Notes: generated by a model not told the origin, from the sequence alone. 64,000 nucleotides of DNA from Tessaracoccus palaemonis (GCF_019316905.1 NZ_CP079216.1:2232001-2296000); one strand, 5' to 3'. Positions 15,983 to 25,099 are shown, numbered from the stretch's first letter. Translations and numbers: made by a program.

Positions 15983-16774
15983 TCAGTCGAGCAGCGTACG
16001 GTCGGACAGGCTGGCGCCCTTGATCTTCGAGAACTCCTCGAGGAGGTGTTCCGCGGTGATCGACTTCTTGGCCTGCTCGTCCACCTCCAGCACGACGCGG
16101 CCCTCATGCATCATGATCAGCCGGTTGCCGAGCTCGATCGCCTGGTTCATGTTGTGCGTGACCATCAGCGCGGTCAGGTTGTTGCGCGCGACCGCCTCCC
16201 CCGTGAGCCGCGTGATGAGCTCGGCCCGGGACGGGTCGAGGGCAGCGGTGTGCTCATCGAGCAGCAGGATGGCCGGCTTCGCGTAGGTGGCCATCAGAAG
16301 ACTGAGCGCCTGGCGCTGGCCGCCCGAGAGCATGCCGACGCGCATCTCGAGGCGGTCCTCGAGACCCAGCTCGAGGGTGATGAGGGCCTCGCGGAAGACC
16401 TCGCGCTTGGCCCGCGTGACCGCCATCCGCAGCCCTCGGCCCTTGCCCCGTTCGAAGGCGATGGCCAGGTTCTCCTCGATCGTCAGGTGCGGCGCGGTGC
16501 CGGCCATCGGGTCCTGGAAGACGCGGGCGACGGCGCTGGCGCGGCGGTGCTCAGGCGCCTTCGTGACGTCGTGGCCGTCGATGATGACCCTGCCGCCGTC
16601 GGCGGGGTACCGGCCGGAGATGACGTTGAGCATGGTCGACTTGCCGGCGCCGTTGGAGCCGATGACGGTGACGAAGTCCCCCTCGGACAGCTTCAGGGAG
16701 AGGTCGTCGAGCGCGACCCGCTCGTTGACCGTGCCGGGGAAGAACCGCTTGGTGACGTTGACGAGCTCGAGCAT
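15983..16774 (-). CDS. ABC transporter ATP-binding protein (TrpZ/COG1101 type)
   Basis: A single-domain ATPase of 263 residues. Walker A is GSNGAGKST, the signature MLSGGQRQALS, and Walker B AILLLDEHTAALDP, where His replaces the usual Pro after the catalytic Glu, a known trait of this subfamily. The ATG at 16774 overlaps the permease stop by one base (TGATG). With the upstream permease and two binding lipoproteins it forms a complete importer. Related systems include the streptococcal tryptophan importer TrpXYZ, but many family members have unknown ligands. Confidence 0.88.
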   Translation of the reverse strand: MLELVNVTKRFFPGTVNERVALDDLSLKLSEGDFVTVIGSNGAGKSTMLNVISGRYPADGGRVIIDGHDVTKAPEHRRASAVARVFQDPMAGTAPHLTIEENLAIAFERGKGRGLRMAVTRAKREVFREALITLELGLEDRLEMRVGMLSGGQRQALSLLMATYAKPAILLLDEHTAALDPSRAELITRLTGEAVARNNLTALMVTHNMNQAIELGNRLIMMHEGRVVLEVDEQAKKSITAEHLLEEFSKIKGASLSDRTLLD

Positions 16775-17676
16775 CACTTGGCTCCTTCCGCGACCGCCGC
16801 GGCGGTCCTCCTGCGGATCCGCAGCTTCTTCAGCGGCGCCCACTGGGGCAGCACGAGCGCCAGCACCACGAGCACCGCGGACACCAGCTTCATGTCGTTG
16901 GGGTTGAAGCCGTTGTTCAGCGCGATCTGGATCACGCCGCGGTAGATGACGGAGCCGAGGGCAGCGGCCAGCACGGCCTGCCAGACGGCCGTCATGCCGA
17001 AGATGGCCTGGCCGACGATCACCGATGCCAGGCCGGCCACGATCAGGCCGATGCCCATCGAGATGTCGGCGAAGCCCTGGTACTGCGCCACGATCGTGCC
17101 GCAGAGCGCCACCAGGCCGTTCGACAGGGCGAGCCCGATGACCTTCGTGACGCCCGTGTTGATGCCCTGCGAGGAGGCCATCAACTCGTTGTCGCCCGTC
17201 GCACGGATCGCCACCCCGAAGCTCGTGCCCAGGAACCAGTAGACGATGACCCCGACGATGGCGACCACCACGGCGAAGATCGCGACCGACGCCCACGTGC
17301 GCAGGAGACCCGCCTCCTGCAGCGGCGTGAACAGCGTCGTCTGGCGCAGCAGCGGCACGTTGGCCTTGTTGCCCATGATGCGGAGGTTGATCGAGTAGAG
17401 GGCGATCTGGGTCAGGATGCCCGCCAGCAGCGGGTTGATGTGCCCCCAGACGTGCAGCAGGCCCGTGACCGCGCCGGCAGCCATGCCGGCCAGCGTGCCG
17501 GCGACCATCGCAACCGGGACCGGGAGCCCGCCCACGATCAGCATGGCACAGGTGGCGGCGCCCGTCGTGAAGGACCCGTCGACCGTCAGGTCGGGGAAGT
17601 CCAGCACTCGGTAGGTGAGGTAGACCCCCAACGCCATGATGGCGTAGAGAAGGCCGATCTCCAGTGCGATGATCAT
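16774..17676 (-). CDS. ABC transporter permease (TrpY/COG4120 type)
   Basis: An integral membrane protein of 300 residues with about eight or nine hydrophobic helices. The early sequence VYLTYRVLDFPDLTVDGSF is characteristic of COG4120 permeases, a branch of the LivH/RbsC-like fold. The C-terminus is basic and cytoplasmic (KKLRIRRR). It lies 16 bases after the first binding-protein gene and overlaps the ATPase gene by one base. Substrate is not determined by sequence; aromatic amino acids are known for characterised relatives. Confidence 0.88.
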   Translation of the reverse strand: MIIALEIGLLYAIMALGVYLTYRVLDFPDLTVDGSFTTGAATCAMLIVGGLPVPVAMVAGTLAGMAAGAVTGLLHVWGHINPLLAGILTQIALYSINLRIMGNKANVPLLRQTTLFTPLQEAGLLRTWASVAIFAVVVAIVGVIVYWFLGTSFGVAIRATGDNELMASSQGINTGVTKVIGLALSNGLVALCGTIVAQYQGFADISMGIGLIVAGLASVIVGQAIFGMTAVWQAVLAAALGSVIYRGVIQIALNNGFNPNDMKLVSAVLVVLALVLPQWAPLKKLRIRRRTAAAVAEGAK

Positions 17677-17692
17677 CGGTTCACACGTACTC

Positions 17693-18667
17693 TCAGTACT
17701 TGGTGGTGGCGCGCTCGACGATGGCGTCGGGCAGCGTCAGGCCCTGCGTGGTGGCCGCAGCCTCGTTCACGAAGAGGTCGAACTCCTTCTGCGTGGCCAC
17801 GGGGATCTCGCTGGCCGGAGTGCCGTCGAGAAGCTTCAGCATGACGGCCGCGGCGTCCCTGCCCTGCTGGGTGTAGTTCACGGACAGGCCGGCGGCGGCG
17901 CCGCGCTCGATCGTGGACTCGTCGGAGGCAAACACCGGCGCCTGCTTCTGCTCGCCGACCTGGATGACAGACTCGGCAGCGGACACGACCGTGTTGTCGG
18001 TCGGGATCAGGAAGGCGTCGACGTCGAGAGACTCGGCAGCCTGCTGCACCTCCGAGCTGTTGGTGACGGTGGCGGTCCTGATCTCCAGGCCCAGCGTCGC
18101 GGCTGCGTCGGTGGCCTCCTGGACCTGGACCTCGGAGTTGACCTCACCGGACGCGTAGACGATGCCGACGGTCTTCACCCCAGGCATGGCCTCCTGGATG
18201 AGCTCGAGCTGGTCGGCCATCGGGTTGAGGTCGGAGACCCCTGTGATGTTGGCGTCCGGCGCGTCCCAGGAGCCGACGAGCCCGGCGGACTCCGGGTCTG
18301 TGACGGCGGCGAAGACGACCGGGCGGTCCGTGATCACGTTGGCCAGCGCCTGGGCCGTCGGGGTGGCGATCGCGAGGAAGGCGTCGTAGTCCGAGGAGGC
18401 GAAGGTGTTGGCGATGTTCGTCAGCGTCGTCTGGTCACCCTGCGCGTTCTGCTCATCGAAGGTGACCTCGACGCCGGCCTCCTCGAAGGCGGCCTTGAAG
18501 CCCTCGGTCACGGCGTCCAGCGCCGGGTGGGACTGGATCGTGGCGATCCCGATCGAGTACGACGCCGCGCCGCTCTCGGATCCGGGTGTGGGCTCCCCCG
18601 TCGAACCTCCGCAGGCGGACAGGGACAGGGCGGCTGCGACGCCGAAGGCGAGTGCCGTGATCTTCAT
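17693..18667 (-). CDS. ABC transporter substrate-binding lipoprotein (TrpX-like), copy 1
   Basis: A 324-residue lipoprotein of the TrpX/COG2984 family. The signal peptide ends at the lipobox LSAC. Family marks are IQSHPALDAV, NAQGDQTTLTNIANTFA, ITDRPVVFAAVTDPESAGLV and SLDVDAFLIPTDNTVVSA. It is adjacent to the permease and is the likely main receptor for it. Upstream it has its own probable -10 box (TAGGCT at 18702-18707) and a small CCCCTG/CAGGGG hairpin, so expression may be partly independent of the other copy. Confidence 0.88.
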   Translation of the reverse strand: MKITALAFGVAAALSLSACGGSTGEPTPGSESGAASYSIGIATIQSHPALDAVTEGFKAAFEEAGVEVTFDEQNAQGDQTTLTNIANTFASSDYDAFLAIATPTAQALANVITDRPVVFAAVTDPESAGLVGSWDAPDANITGVSDLNPMADQLELIQEAMPGVKTVGIVYASGEVNSEVQVQEATDAAATLGLEIRTATVTNSSEVQQAAESLDVDAFLIPTDNTVVSAAESVIQVGEQKQAPVFASDESTIERGAAAGLSVNYTQQGRDAAAVMLKLLDGTPASEIPVATQKEFDLFVNEAAATTQGLTLPDAIVERATTKY

Positions 18668-18744
18668 CGTTCTCCTCGTGGAGCTGGGGGGTGACCGAGA
18701 CAGCCTAACCGTCCCCTGTGGGCCGGCAGGGGGGCCGTCCGGGA

Positions 18745-19731
18745 TCAGACGGTCTTGTCCGCCTTCTTGACGACCGCGTCGGGAATCGCCACGCCCATGG
18801 CCTCGGCCGCGCCCGGGTTGATGACCAGCTCCAGGCTCTCCTGGAGCTCGACCGGCATGTCAGCCGGGTCGGCACCCTCGATGATGCGCACGAGCATCTC
18901 CCCCGTCTGGCGCCCCTGTGCCTCGTAGTCGGTGGCCAGCGCTGCGGCGGCGCCGCGCTCCACCGAGTCGGCGTCGGATGCCACCAGCAGTCGGTGGTGC
19001 TGCTCGGCCACCTGCACCATGGACTCCATGGCGGACACGACGGTGTTGTCCACGAGCACGAAGTAGGCGTCGACGTCGAGCGACTCCGCGGCCTGCTGAA
19101 CCTCGGAGCTGTTGGTGACGGTGGCGGTCAGCACCTCGATGCCCAGCTGCCTGCCGGCCTCGACCGCGGCCTCGGCCTGCACCTGGGCGTTGACCTCCGC
19201 TGAGGAGTAGACGATGCCGACGGTCTTGACGCTCGGGTCGATCTCGGTGAGCACCTGCAGCTGCTGATCCGTCGGCAGCTGGTCGCTGGTGCCCGTGACG
19301 TTGCCGCCCGGCGCGTCCATGGAGTCGACGAGTCCTGCGGCAGCGGGGTCGGTGACGGACGCGAACACGATGGGCCGGTCCGTGATGACCTGGGCCAGCG
19401 CCTGCGCCGGCGGGGTCGCGATGGCGACGAAATAGTCCTTGTCGGAGGCCGCGAAGGTGTTGGCGATGCTCGCCAGCGTCGCCTGGTCCCCCTGCGGGTT
19501 CTCCAGGGACATCTGCAGGTTCTCCCCCTCGACGTATCCCGCGTCTGCCAGGGCCTCGGTGATGCCCTCGTACAGCAGGTCCAGGGACGGGTGCGACACG
19601 ATGGTGACCGCACCCACGCTCACGCTGCGCTTCTCCCCGGATGGACTCGTCGTCGCTGTCGAGCCCCCCTGCGCGCAACCGGCAAGCAGCAGCGCGCCGA
19701 GTGTCATCCCGGCAAGCCCACGTCGCAGCAT
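18745..19731 (-). CDS. ABC transporter substrate-binding lipoprotein (TrpX-like), copy 2
   Basis: A 328-residue lipoprotein with lipobox LAGC, a tandem paralogue of the gene just downstream. Long blocks are shared, for example NSSEVQQAAESLDVDA in both, while the surroundings have diverged (VEGENLQMSLENPQGDQ versus VEVTFDEQNAQGDQ). It lacks its own permease and must share the one at 16774-17676. It follows the rplQ terminator region and has a GAGAGGAA ribosome-binding site. Two receptors for one permease suggests two ligands or two affinities. Confidence 0.88.
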   Translation of the reverse strand: MLRRGLAGMTLGALLLAGCAQGGSTATTSPSGEKRSVSVGAVTIVSHPSLDLLYEGITEALADAGYVEGENLQMSLENPQGDQATLASIANTFAASDKDYFVAIATPPAQALAQVITDRPIVFASVTDPAAAGLVDSMDAPGGNVTGTSDQLPTDQQLQVLTEIDPSVKTVGIVYSSAEVNAQVQAEAAVEAGRQLGIEVLTATVTNSSEVQQAAESLDVDAYFVLVDNTVVSAMESMVQVAEQHHRLLVASDADSVERGAAAALATDYEAQGRQTGEMLVRIIEGADPADMPVELQESLELVINPGAAEAMGVAIPDAVVKKADKTV

Positions 19732-19793
19732 CTTGTTCCTCTCGGTGATCTCCGGCCTGACAGCTTACGCCGCATCCTCCGTGCAATGGAAAA

Positions 19794-19815
19794 GAGGGGC
19801 CCCGAAGGGCCCCTC
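19794..19815 (-). terminator. Intrinsic terminator after rplQ
   Basis: GAGGGGCCC (19794-19802) and GGGCCCCTC (19807-19815) pair around a four-base loop (TTCG in the transcript), and the minus-strand RNA continues with UUUUCC. This is a textbook factor-independent terminator closing the alpha operon. Confidence 0.9.
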
Positions 19816-19835
19816 CTGACTCAGCGTGCGTCAGC

Positions 19836-20312
19836 TCACTTGGCTTCGGCGGTCTCCTCGACCTCGACGGTCTCGTCGACCTCGGGGGTCTCCTCGGCCA
19901 CGGGGGCCACGTCGACGACCGGCTTGGCGGCGGCGGGCGCGGCCTTCGGCGCGACGGCCTCGGTGATGACCTCGATCATCGCCATGGGGGCGTTGTCGCC
20001 CTTGCGGGGGCCGAGCTTCGTGATGCGGGTGTAGCCGCCCTCACGCTCGGCGACGGCCGGGGCGATCTCGTCGAACAGCACGCGGACGACGGCGGGATCG
20101 GTCACCGACTGCAGCACCAGACGACGCGAGTGCAGGTCGCCGCGCTTCGCCTTGGTGATGAGCTTCTCGGCCAGGGGCTGCACGCGGCGGGCCTTGGTCT
20201 CGGTGGTCGTGATGCGGCCGTGCTCGAAGAGCTGGGTCGCCAGGTTACGCAGGATGATCCGCTCGTGGGTCGGGCTGCCGCCCAGACGGGGACCCTTGGT
20301 TGGCTTGGGCAT
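19836..20312 (-). CDS. rplQ: 50S ribosomal protein L17
   Basis: Large-subunit protein near the exit tunnel. The core reads [18 protein letters not shown] at the start and has [14 protein letters not shown] and [18 protein letters not shown], all typical of L17. Residues beyond about 117 form an Ala/Pro/Val/Glu-rich acidic tail not found in E. coli L17 but common in actinobacteria. It is the last gene of the alpha operon, 35 bases after rpoA, and is followed by a clear terminator. Confidence 0.97.
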   Translation of the reverse strand: MPKPTKGPRLGGSPTHERIILRNLATQLFEHGRITTTETKARRVQPLAEKLITKAKRGDLHSRRLVLQSVTDPAVVRVLFDEIAPAVAEREGGYTRITKLGPRKGDNAPMAMIEVITEAVAPKAAPAAAKPVVDVAPVAEETPEVDETVEVEETAEAK

Positions 20313-20347
20313 TGGTGTTTAACTCCAGGTGTAGATGCGTTGGGCGG

Positions 20348-21358
20348 TCAGTACTGCTCGGTCTCGGCGAAGTCCGAGTCCTCGTCGTAGCGCTCGATGG
20401 CCTGCATCGGGTCGAAGCCCGGGTGCGAGTCACGCAGCGCGAGTCCGAGGCCGGCGAGGGTCTCCTTGACCTCGTCGATGGACTTCGAACCGAAGTTGCG
20501 GATGTCGAGCAGGTCCTCTTCGCTGCGCGCGACGAGCTCACCCACGGTGTGGATGCCCTCGCGCTTGAGGCAGTTGTAGGAACGCACCGACAGCTCCAGG
20601 TCCTCGACCGGGAGGTTCAGGGACTCCGTGATCTGCTCGTCGACGGGCGACGGGCCGATCTCGATGCCCTCGGCCTCGACGTTCAGCTCACGCGCCAGGC
20701 CGAAGAGCTCGACCAGGGTGCGACCGGCCGAGGCGACGGCGTCGCGGGGCAGGATCGAGTTCTTGGTCTCGACGTCGACGATCAGGCGGTCGAAGTCCGT
20801 GCGCTGGGCGACACGGGTGGCCTCGACCTTGTAGGTGACCTTGAGCACCGGCGAGTAGATCGAGTCGACCGGGATGCGGCCGATCTCGGACTCGGGGTCC
20901 TTGTTCTGCGCAGCGGACACGTAGCCGCGTCCACGCTCGACGACGAGCTCCATCTCGAGCTTGCCGTTGTCGTTGAGGGTGGCGATGTGCAGATCCGGGT
21001 TGTGGATCTCGACACCGGCCGGGGGCTGGATGTCCCCGGCGGTGACCGCACCGGCACCGGCCTTGCGCAGGTACATGACGACGGGCTCGTCCTCCTCGGA
21101 CGACAGCACGAGGCCCTTGAGGTTGAGGATGATCTCGGTGACATCCTCGACGATGCCCTCCAGGGTGGAGAACTCGTGCTGGTTGCCCTCGATCTTGATG
21201 CTGGTCACCGAGGCGCCCGGGATGGACGACAGGAGGGTGCGACGCAGCGAGTTGCCGAGGGTGTAGCCGAAGCCGGGCTCCAGCGGCTCGATGACGAACC
21301 GGGAACGGAACTCGGAGACGACCTCTTCGGAGAGGGTCGGGCGCTGAGCGATGAGCAT
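20348..21358 (-). CDS. rpoA: DNA-directed RNA polymerase alpha subunit
   Basis: Scaffold for RNA polymerase assembly and, through its C-terminal domain, contact for UP elements and activators. The N-terminal domain shows [20 protein letters not shown]; the C-terminal domain has [18 protein letters not shown] and the helix-hairpin-helix region [19 protein letters not shown]. The acidic tail ends in [11 protein letters not shown]. At 336 residues it is typical for actinobacteria. ATG 21358 follows GGAAGGA; seven codons of open frame upstream are not conserved. Confidence 0.97.
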   Translation of the reverse strand: MLIAQRPTLSEEVVSEFRSRFVIEPLEPGFGYTLGNSLRRTLLSSIPGASVTSIKIEGNQHEFSTLEGIVEDVTEIILNLKGLVLSSEEDEPVVMYLRKAGAGAVTAGDIQPPAGVEIHNPDLHIATLNDNGKLEMELVVERGRGYVSAAQNKDPESEIGRIPVDSIYSPVLKVTYKVEATRVAQRTDFDRLIVDVETKNSILPRDAVASAGRTLVELFGLARELNVEAEGIEIGPSPVDEQITESLNLPVEDLELSVRSYNCLKREGIHTVGELVARSEEDLLDIRNFGSKSIDEVKETLAGLGLALRDSHPGFDPMQAIERYDEDSDFAETEQY

Positions 21359-21440
21359 TGACTGTCCTTCCCGCGCCAACCGCTATCTGATGGCGCGAAT
21401 GGTGTTGTCTGGTTGAGGCCCGTGGGCCTCGAAAGACCGC

Positions 21441-21461
21441 CGGCCGGAACGCGTCCGGCCG
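21441..21461. other. Hairpin between rpsD and rpoA
   Basis: CGGCCGGA (21441-21448) and TCCGGCCG (21454-21461) pair around ACGCG in the 115-base gap between rpsD and rpoA. It could be a processing or attenuation site that sets rpoA level apart from ribosomal proteins. No U-run follows. Confidence 0.45.
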
Positions 21462-21473
21462 ACGGCCCTGGGA

Positions 21474-22079
21474 TCACTTCGAGTAGAGCTCGACGATCAT
21501 CTGCTCGGCCACGTCGATCACGATCTGCTCGCGGACGGGGAGCTGGTGAACGAGGATGCGCATCCGGTTCGGACGGGCCTCGAGCCACGCGGGGACGGTG
21601 CGGTCGCCGTGGGTCTCCCGGGCGATCACGAAAGGCGTCAGGTTCAGCGACTTCTCGGCGACGTCGATGATGTCCTTGGCGCGGACGCGGTACGAGGGGA
21701 TGTTCACGCGCTGGCCGTTCACGAGGAAGTGGCCGTGAACGACGAGCTGGCGGGCCTGACGACGCGTAGCGGCGAACCCTGCGCGGTACACGACGTTGTC
21801 GAGACGCGACTCCAGGATCTGCAGCAGACGGTCACCGGTCTTGCCGGCGGAGCGGTCAGCCTCTTCGTAGTAGCGACGGAACTGCTTCTCGAGCACGCCG
21901 TACGCGTAACGAGCCTTCTGCTTCTCCTTGAGCTGCAGCGAGTACTCGGAGTCCTTCGTGCGGCCGCGGCCGTGCACACCCGGGGGGTACGGGCGACGCT
22001 CGAAGGCCTTGTCGTTGCCGACAAGGTCAGTCCCGAGACGACGGGACTTCTTGGTCATAGGGCCGGTGTAACGAGCCAT
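21474..22079 (-). CDS. rpsD: 30S ribosomal protein S4
   Basis: Primary 16S rRNA-binding protein, 201 residues. The N-terminus MARYTGPMTKKSRRLGTDL lacks the zinc-binding cysteines of the C+ form, so this is the zinc-independent C- variant. The S4 RNA-binding domain is seen in LESRLDNVVYRAGFA and RQLVVHGHFLVNG. Its place between rpsK and rpoA is the usual alpha-operon order. Whether it autoregulates the operon cannot be seen. Confidence 0.97.
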   Translation of the reverse strand: MARYTGPMTKKSRRLGTDLVGNDKAFERRPYPPGVHGRGRTKDSEYSLQLKEKQKARYAYGVLEKQFRRYYEEADRSAGKTGDRLLQILESRLDNVVYRAGFAATRRQARQLVVHGHFLVNGQRVNIPSYRVRAKDIIDVAEKSLNLTPFVIARETHGDRTVPAWLEARPNRMRILVHQLPVREQIVIDVAEQMIVELYSK

Positions 22080-22107
22080 GTTCTTAGTCCTTTACTCTCT
22101 CGGTCGA

Positions 22108-22515
22108 TCAGACGCGACGACGCTTGGGCGGACGGCAGCCGTTGTGCGGCACCGGGGTCACGTCGGAGATCGCGCCGACCTCGAGGCCGACGGCGCCGAG
22201 CGAGCGGATCGCGGTCTCACGGCCGGAGCCGGGGCCCTTGACGAACACGTCGACGCGCTTCATGCCGTGCTCCATGGCGCGGCGGCCAGCGGCCTCGGCG
22301 GCCATCTGGGCGGCGAACGGGGTCGACTTACGCGAGCCCTTGAAGCCGACGGTGCCGGCAGAGGCCCACGCGATCACGGCACCGGTGGGATCGGTGATCG
22401 AGATGATGGTGTTGTTGAACGTGCTCTTGATGTGCGCCTGGCCGGCGAGCACATTCTTCTTCTCCTTGCGGCGCACCTTGGTCTTGGCGCCCGCCTTACG
22501 GCTTGCAGTAGCCAT
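22108..22515 (-). CDS. rpsK: 30S ribosomal protein S11
   Basis: Platform protein of the small subunit. Recognisable S11 blocks are [35 protein letters not shown] and the C-terminal [18 protein letters not shown]. The basic N-terminal stretch ([15 protein letters not shown]) is common in this phylum. At 135 residues it is of normal size. It lies between rpsM and rpsD with short gaps and belongs to the alpha operon. Confidence 0.97.
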   Translation of the reverse strand: MATASRKAGAKTKVRRKEKKNVLAGQAHIKSTFNNTIISITDPTGAVIAWASAGTVGFKGSRKSTPFAAQMAAEAAGRRAMEHGMKRVDVFVKGPGSGRETAIRSLGAVGLEVGAISDVTPVPHNGCRPPKRRRV

Positions 22516-22557
22516 AAAAGTCTTTCTCCTTGAGTCCTGAGAAGCCCTGACCTAAGG

Positions 22558-22932
22558 TCAGCGGGCCTTCTTCTTGCCAGCGACGGCCTTCTTCTTGCCC
22601 TTGCGGGTGCGCGCGTTGGTCCGCGTACGCTGACCACGAACCGGGAGGCCGGCGCGGTGGCGGCGGCCCTGGTAGTTGCCGATCTCGACCTTGCGACGGA
22701 TGTCGGCGGCGACGCTACGACGCAGGTCACCCTCGGTCTCGTAGTTGGCTTCGATGTGGTCACGCAGCGCGACGAGCTGATCGTCGGTGAGCTGGTGGAC
22801 TCGCAGATCGCCGCTCACTCCAGTGGCGGCGAGGGTCTCGGCGGCGCGGGTCTTCCCGATGCCGAAGATGTAGGTCAGTGCGACCTCGAGGCGCTTCTCG
22901 CGCGGGAGGTCGACACCAATGAGGCGTGCCAT
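22558..22932 (-). CDS. rpsM: 30S ribosomal protein S13
   Basis: Small-subunit head protein that contacts L5 and the P-site tRNA. The N-terminus [19 protein letters not shown], the helix-hairpin region [15 protein letters not shown] and the tail [18 protein letters not shown] are diagnostic. The Lys-rich C-terminus ([14 protein letters not shown]) contacts tRNA. A 253-base non-coding gap precedes it, unusual inside this operon, and may carry a promoter or leader. Confidence 0.97.
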   Translation of the reverse strand: MARLIGVDLPREKRLEVALTYIFGIGKTRAAETLAATGVSGDLRVHQLTDDQLVALRDHIEANYETEGDLRRSVAADIRRKVEIGNYQGRRHRAGLPVRGQRTRTNARTRKGKKKAVAGKKKAR

Positions 22933-23185
22933 CAGGCGGTACCTTTCTGAAAACTCGGTCCTGGCTCCATGGGAGCCCGGTCATGGACCGCGAAGGTGTG
23001 TGGCGTGACGCGTCCCCGCCGCCTGTGGTGCCTCGGTGGCACCGACGGGGCCTTGGCCTTCGTCCAAGGGTGGGAACCCCGGTCAAGGGGGTCCTTGCAA
23101 TCACGTTGCTATCTAGTTGTCGGCGGTGTGGGGACCAGACCCTTACCGCGGTGCTCTGCTCATCTGAGGCCTCGCGGCCCCGGAA
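22933..23185 (-). other. Gene-free gap between rpmJ and rpsM with hairpins
   Basis: No coding frame is supported here. One perfect short hairpin, GGCTCC-ATG-GGAGCC, lies at 22963-22977, close to the rpsM start, and a TTGACC -35-like word is present on the minus strand without a convincing -10. The size suggests an additional promoter or structured leader controlling rpsM-rplQ separately from infA-rpmJ. Confidence 0.4.
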
Positions 23186-23299
23186 TCAGCCCTGACGCTG
23201 CTTGTGGCGGGGGTTTTCGCAGATCACCATCACACGACCGTGCCGGCGGATGACCTTGCACTTGTCGCAGATCTTCTTGACGCTCGGCTGAACCTTCAT
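23186..23299 (-). CDS. rpmJ: 50S ribosomal protein L36
   Basis: A 37-residue zinc-ribbon protein, [19 protein letters not shown] at the start, with ligands in C-x2-C and downstream Cys and His ([13 protein letters not shown]). This is the zinc-binding (C+) form. ATG 23299 follows AAGG at a good distance; upstream open frame is not conserved. It is in the usual position between infA and rpsM. Confidence 0.96.
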   Translation of the reverse strand: MKVQPSVKKICDKCKVIRRHGRVMVICENPRHKQRQG

Positions 23300-23468
23300 T
23301 CGAGCAACCTTTTCAATCAGCGACTGGGCGCTTGGCAGCACCCAATCTTGTGGTGGATTTCCGGTGGCCGTCACCCGGGCACGCTCGCACGCGTCCGGGC
23401 GGGGACGACCGACGCACCAGCTTACGCCACGCGGGCGCGCGGCCCAAATCGCCCCCGAAACACAGCAA

Positions 23469-23497
23469 CGCGCCGCACCCCTGACGGGGCGGGCGCG
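23469..23497 (-). terminator. Hairpin downstream of infA
   Basis: CGCGCC (23469-23474) pairs with GGCGCG (23492-23497) and CCCC (23478-23481) with GGGG (23486-23489) across a small internal loop. It lies in the infA-rpmJ gap and lacks a U-run, so it may attenuate or process rather than fully stop transcription. Confidence 0.5.
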
Positions 23498-23515
23498 TCG
23501 AGCGGCCTGGGAGGC

Positions 23516-23737
23516 TCACTTGTGACGGTAGACGATGCGTCCTCGGGTGAGGTCGTAGGGAGACAGCTCCACGACGACGCGGTCGGCCGGCAGGATGCGG
23601 ATGTAGTGCTGGCGCATCTTGCCGCTGATGGTCGTCAGGACCTTGTGCCCGTTGGCGAGCTCCACGCGGAACATCGCGTTCGGCAGTGCCTCGACCACGG
23701 TGCCCTCGAGCTCGAGGGCTCCTTCTTTCTTCGCCAT
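23516..23737 (-). CDS. infA: Translation initiation factor IF-1
   Basis: A 73-residue OB-fold protein that occupies the ribosomal A site during initiation. The sequence [19 protein letters not shown], the block [20 protein letters not shown] and the end [10 protein letters not shown] are nearly invariant. It has its own promoter (TTGGAA/TAAAAT) and starts the infA-rpmJ-rpsM-rpsK-rpsD-rpoA-rplQ block. In many genomes infA directly follows map; here about 2.7 kb of unrelated genes lie between. Confidence 0.97.
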   Translation of the reverse strand: MAKKEGALELEGTVVEALPNAMFRVELANGHKVLTTISGKMRQHYIRILPADRVVVELSPYDLTRGRIVYRHK

Positions 23738-23797
23738 GAACTCTCATTCTGTCGCGCCGGCGGGCCTGTGCGCCGCCGGAGTGTACTTCAGACAGGC

Positions 23798-23827
23798 ATT
23801 TTACGCCGAAGCTGGAGGTCTTTCCAA
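23798..23827 (-). promoter_or_regulatory. Predicted infA promoter
   Basis: TTGGAA (-35, 23822-23827) and TAAAAT (-10, 23798-23803) are 18 bases apart on the minus strand. The leader before infA would be about 55 bases. Confidence 0.6.
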
Positions 23828-23848
23828 ATACGGGGCTCGGCAACTCAC

Positions 23849-23854
23849 TAGCCT
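23849..23854 (+). promoter_or_regulatory. -10 box for the YciI-like gene
   Basis: TAGCCT lies eight bases before ATG 23863 with no Shine-Dalgarno sequence, predicting a leaderless transcript divergent from infA. Confidence 0.45.
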
Positions 23855-23862
23855 GTGGACCC

Positions 23863-24147
23863 ATGAAGTACTTCGCAGTCCAGTACACCTATTCGTCCGA
23901 CGCCGATGCCCTGGCGGCGATCCGGCCGAAGCACCGCGAGTTCCTCGCGTCCCTGGCGGGCGGGTCGCTGATCGCCAGCGGCCCGTACGTGGACGTCGAG
24001 GTGGCCAGCGCGCTGCTGCTGTTCCGGGGCGAGACTGCGGCGGAGATCGCCGCGCTGCTGGACGAGGACCCGTTCTGGCACGCCTCGCTGATCGTGGGCC
24101 GCTCGATCACGGAGTGGAACCCCGTGATCGGCGTCTTCGCCGGCTGA
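23863..24147 (+). CDS. YciI family protein
   Basis: A 94-residue ferredoxin-like fold protein of the YciI family. Typical features are the N-terminal strand MKYFAVQYTYSS, the Arg-Pro-x-His motif in IRPKHREFLASLAGGSLIASGPY, and LLDEDPFWHASL with the conserved DPF. The Asp and His residues are thought to form an active site, but no reaction is established for most members. It sits alone on the plus strand between minus-strand infA and a zinc peptidase gene, with one base between the convergent stops. Confidence 0.88.
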   Translation: MKYFAVQYTYSSDADALAAIRPKHREFLASLAGGSLIASGPYVDVEVASALLLFRGETAAEIAALLDEDPFWHASLIVGRSITEWNPVIGVFAG

Positions 24148-24148
24148 G

Positions 24149-25099
24149 TCACTCGACGTCCGCCGACGGCACGACCCAGGTGTTGCACTCCCCCAGGGCG
24201 TCGGCGTAGAGACCGCGCAGCCCCCAGTTGGCGACCGAGTCGGGAGAGCCGTGCACGCCGTCGTCGATGGTGGCGCGCAGGTACGGCTCGATGGTGTCGA
24301 AGACCTCCCGGGTCAGGTCGACGGAACCGTCGCGGGCGATCTGCGCGTAGGCGAAGCAGGTGGCCTGGAGCTCGAGTCGCCTGACCGGCTCGTTCCCGGA
24401 CAGGCCCGCCGAGGCCTCCATCATGCCGGCCAGCGCCTGGAGATGGTGGCCGTACTCGTGGCCGGCGACCTCCTTGACACCCAGGTCGTACCAGCTGGTG
24501 CCGTTCAGGGCGGTCACGCCGAAGTAGATGGCGCCGCCCTGCGCGGAGCAGTACAGCGCCGGCGCCTCCACCCAGCCACAGGGGGTGTCGACGCCCTCCG
24601 CGTCGTAGAAGTAGTACGGGATCCCGGTGGCATCGAAGCCGAGGGCCGCGAGCACCGGGGCCCACGCCTCCTGGAGGCAGTCGAGCTGGCCGCCCGCCAG
24701 GTCCTCCAGCTCCTCCATGGATCCGGCGGACGCCGGAGCGGGACAGCCCACCTGTCCTGGCGCGGCGACCTCGTAGAGGGCGCTGCTCTGCAGCGTCCGC
24801 CCGGCCGCGTCCGTCGCGCTGGGCGCGGGGAGGGCGGGCCAGGTCCGCTCGGGCAGTCCGGGCTCCGGGGCGGCGCTCGGGGTCGCGACCGGTGCCGACG
24901 CGGTGACGGAGGGCCGGGGCGTCGCCACGTCGGGATCAGCGGGCTGCGGCTGGAGCCGCGCGACCATGGACCCGACGAGCGACGCGGCGAGCAGGGCCAC
25001 GAGCAGCGCGGCCGCCAGCGCGCCGACGACCAGCCCGACGCCCGAGGCGCCGCCGCGTCTCCGGCCGCCGGTTCGTGGCGCACGGCGCCAGCCGGCCAT
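24149..25099 (-). CDS. Membrane-anchored neutral zinc metallopeptidase, copy 1
   Basis: A 316-residue protein: an Arg/Gly-rich cytoplasmic start, one transmembrane helix (about 20-46), a Pro/Ala/Thr linker, and an external peptidase domain. The zinc site is HEYGHH (214-219) with a likely third ligand E243 in RRLELQATCFA. Cysteines at about 119, 141, 174, 184 and 248 fit disulfides outside the cell. This matches the putative neutral zinc metallopeptidase family (YpfJ-like). It overlaps its tandem paralogue by one base. Substrate is unknown. Confidence 0.82.
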   Translation of the reverse strand: MAGWRRAPRTGGRRRGGASGVGLVVGALAAALLVALLAASLVGSMVARLQPQPADPDVATPRPSVTASAPVATPSAAPEPGLPERTWPALPAPSATDAAGRTLQSSALYEVAAPGQVGCPAPASAGSMEELEDLAGGQLDCLQEAWAPVLAALGFDATGIPYYFYDAEGVDTPCGWVEAPALYCSAQGGAIYFGVTALNGTSWYDLGVKEVAGHEYGHHLQALAGMMEASAGLSGNEPVRRLELQATCFAYAQIARDGSVDLTREVFDTIEPYLRATIDDGVHGSPDSVANWGLRGLYADALGECNTWVVPSADVE

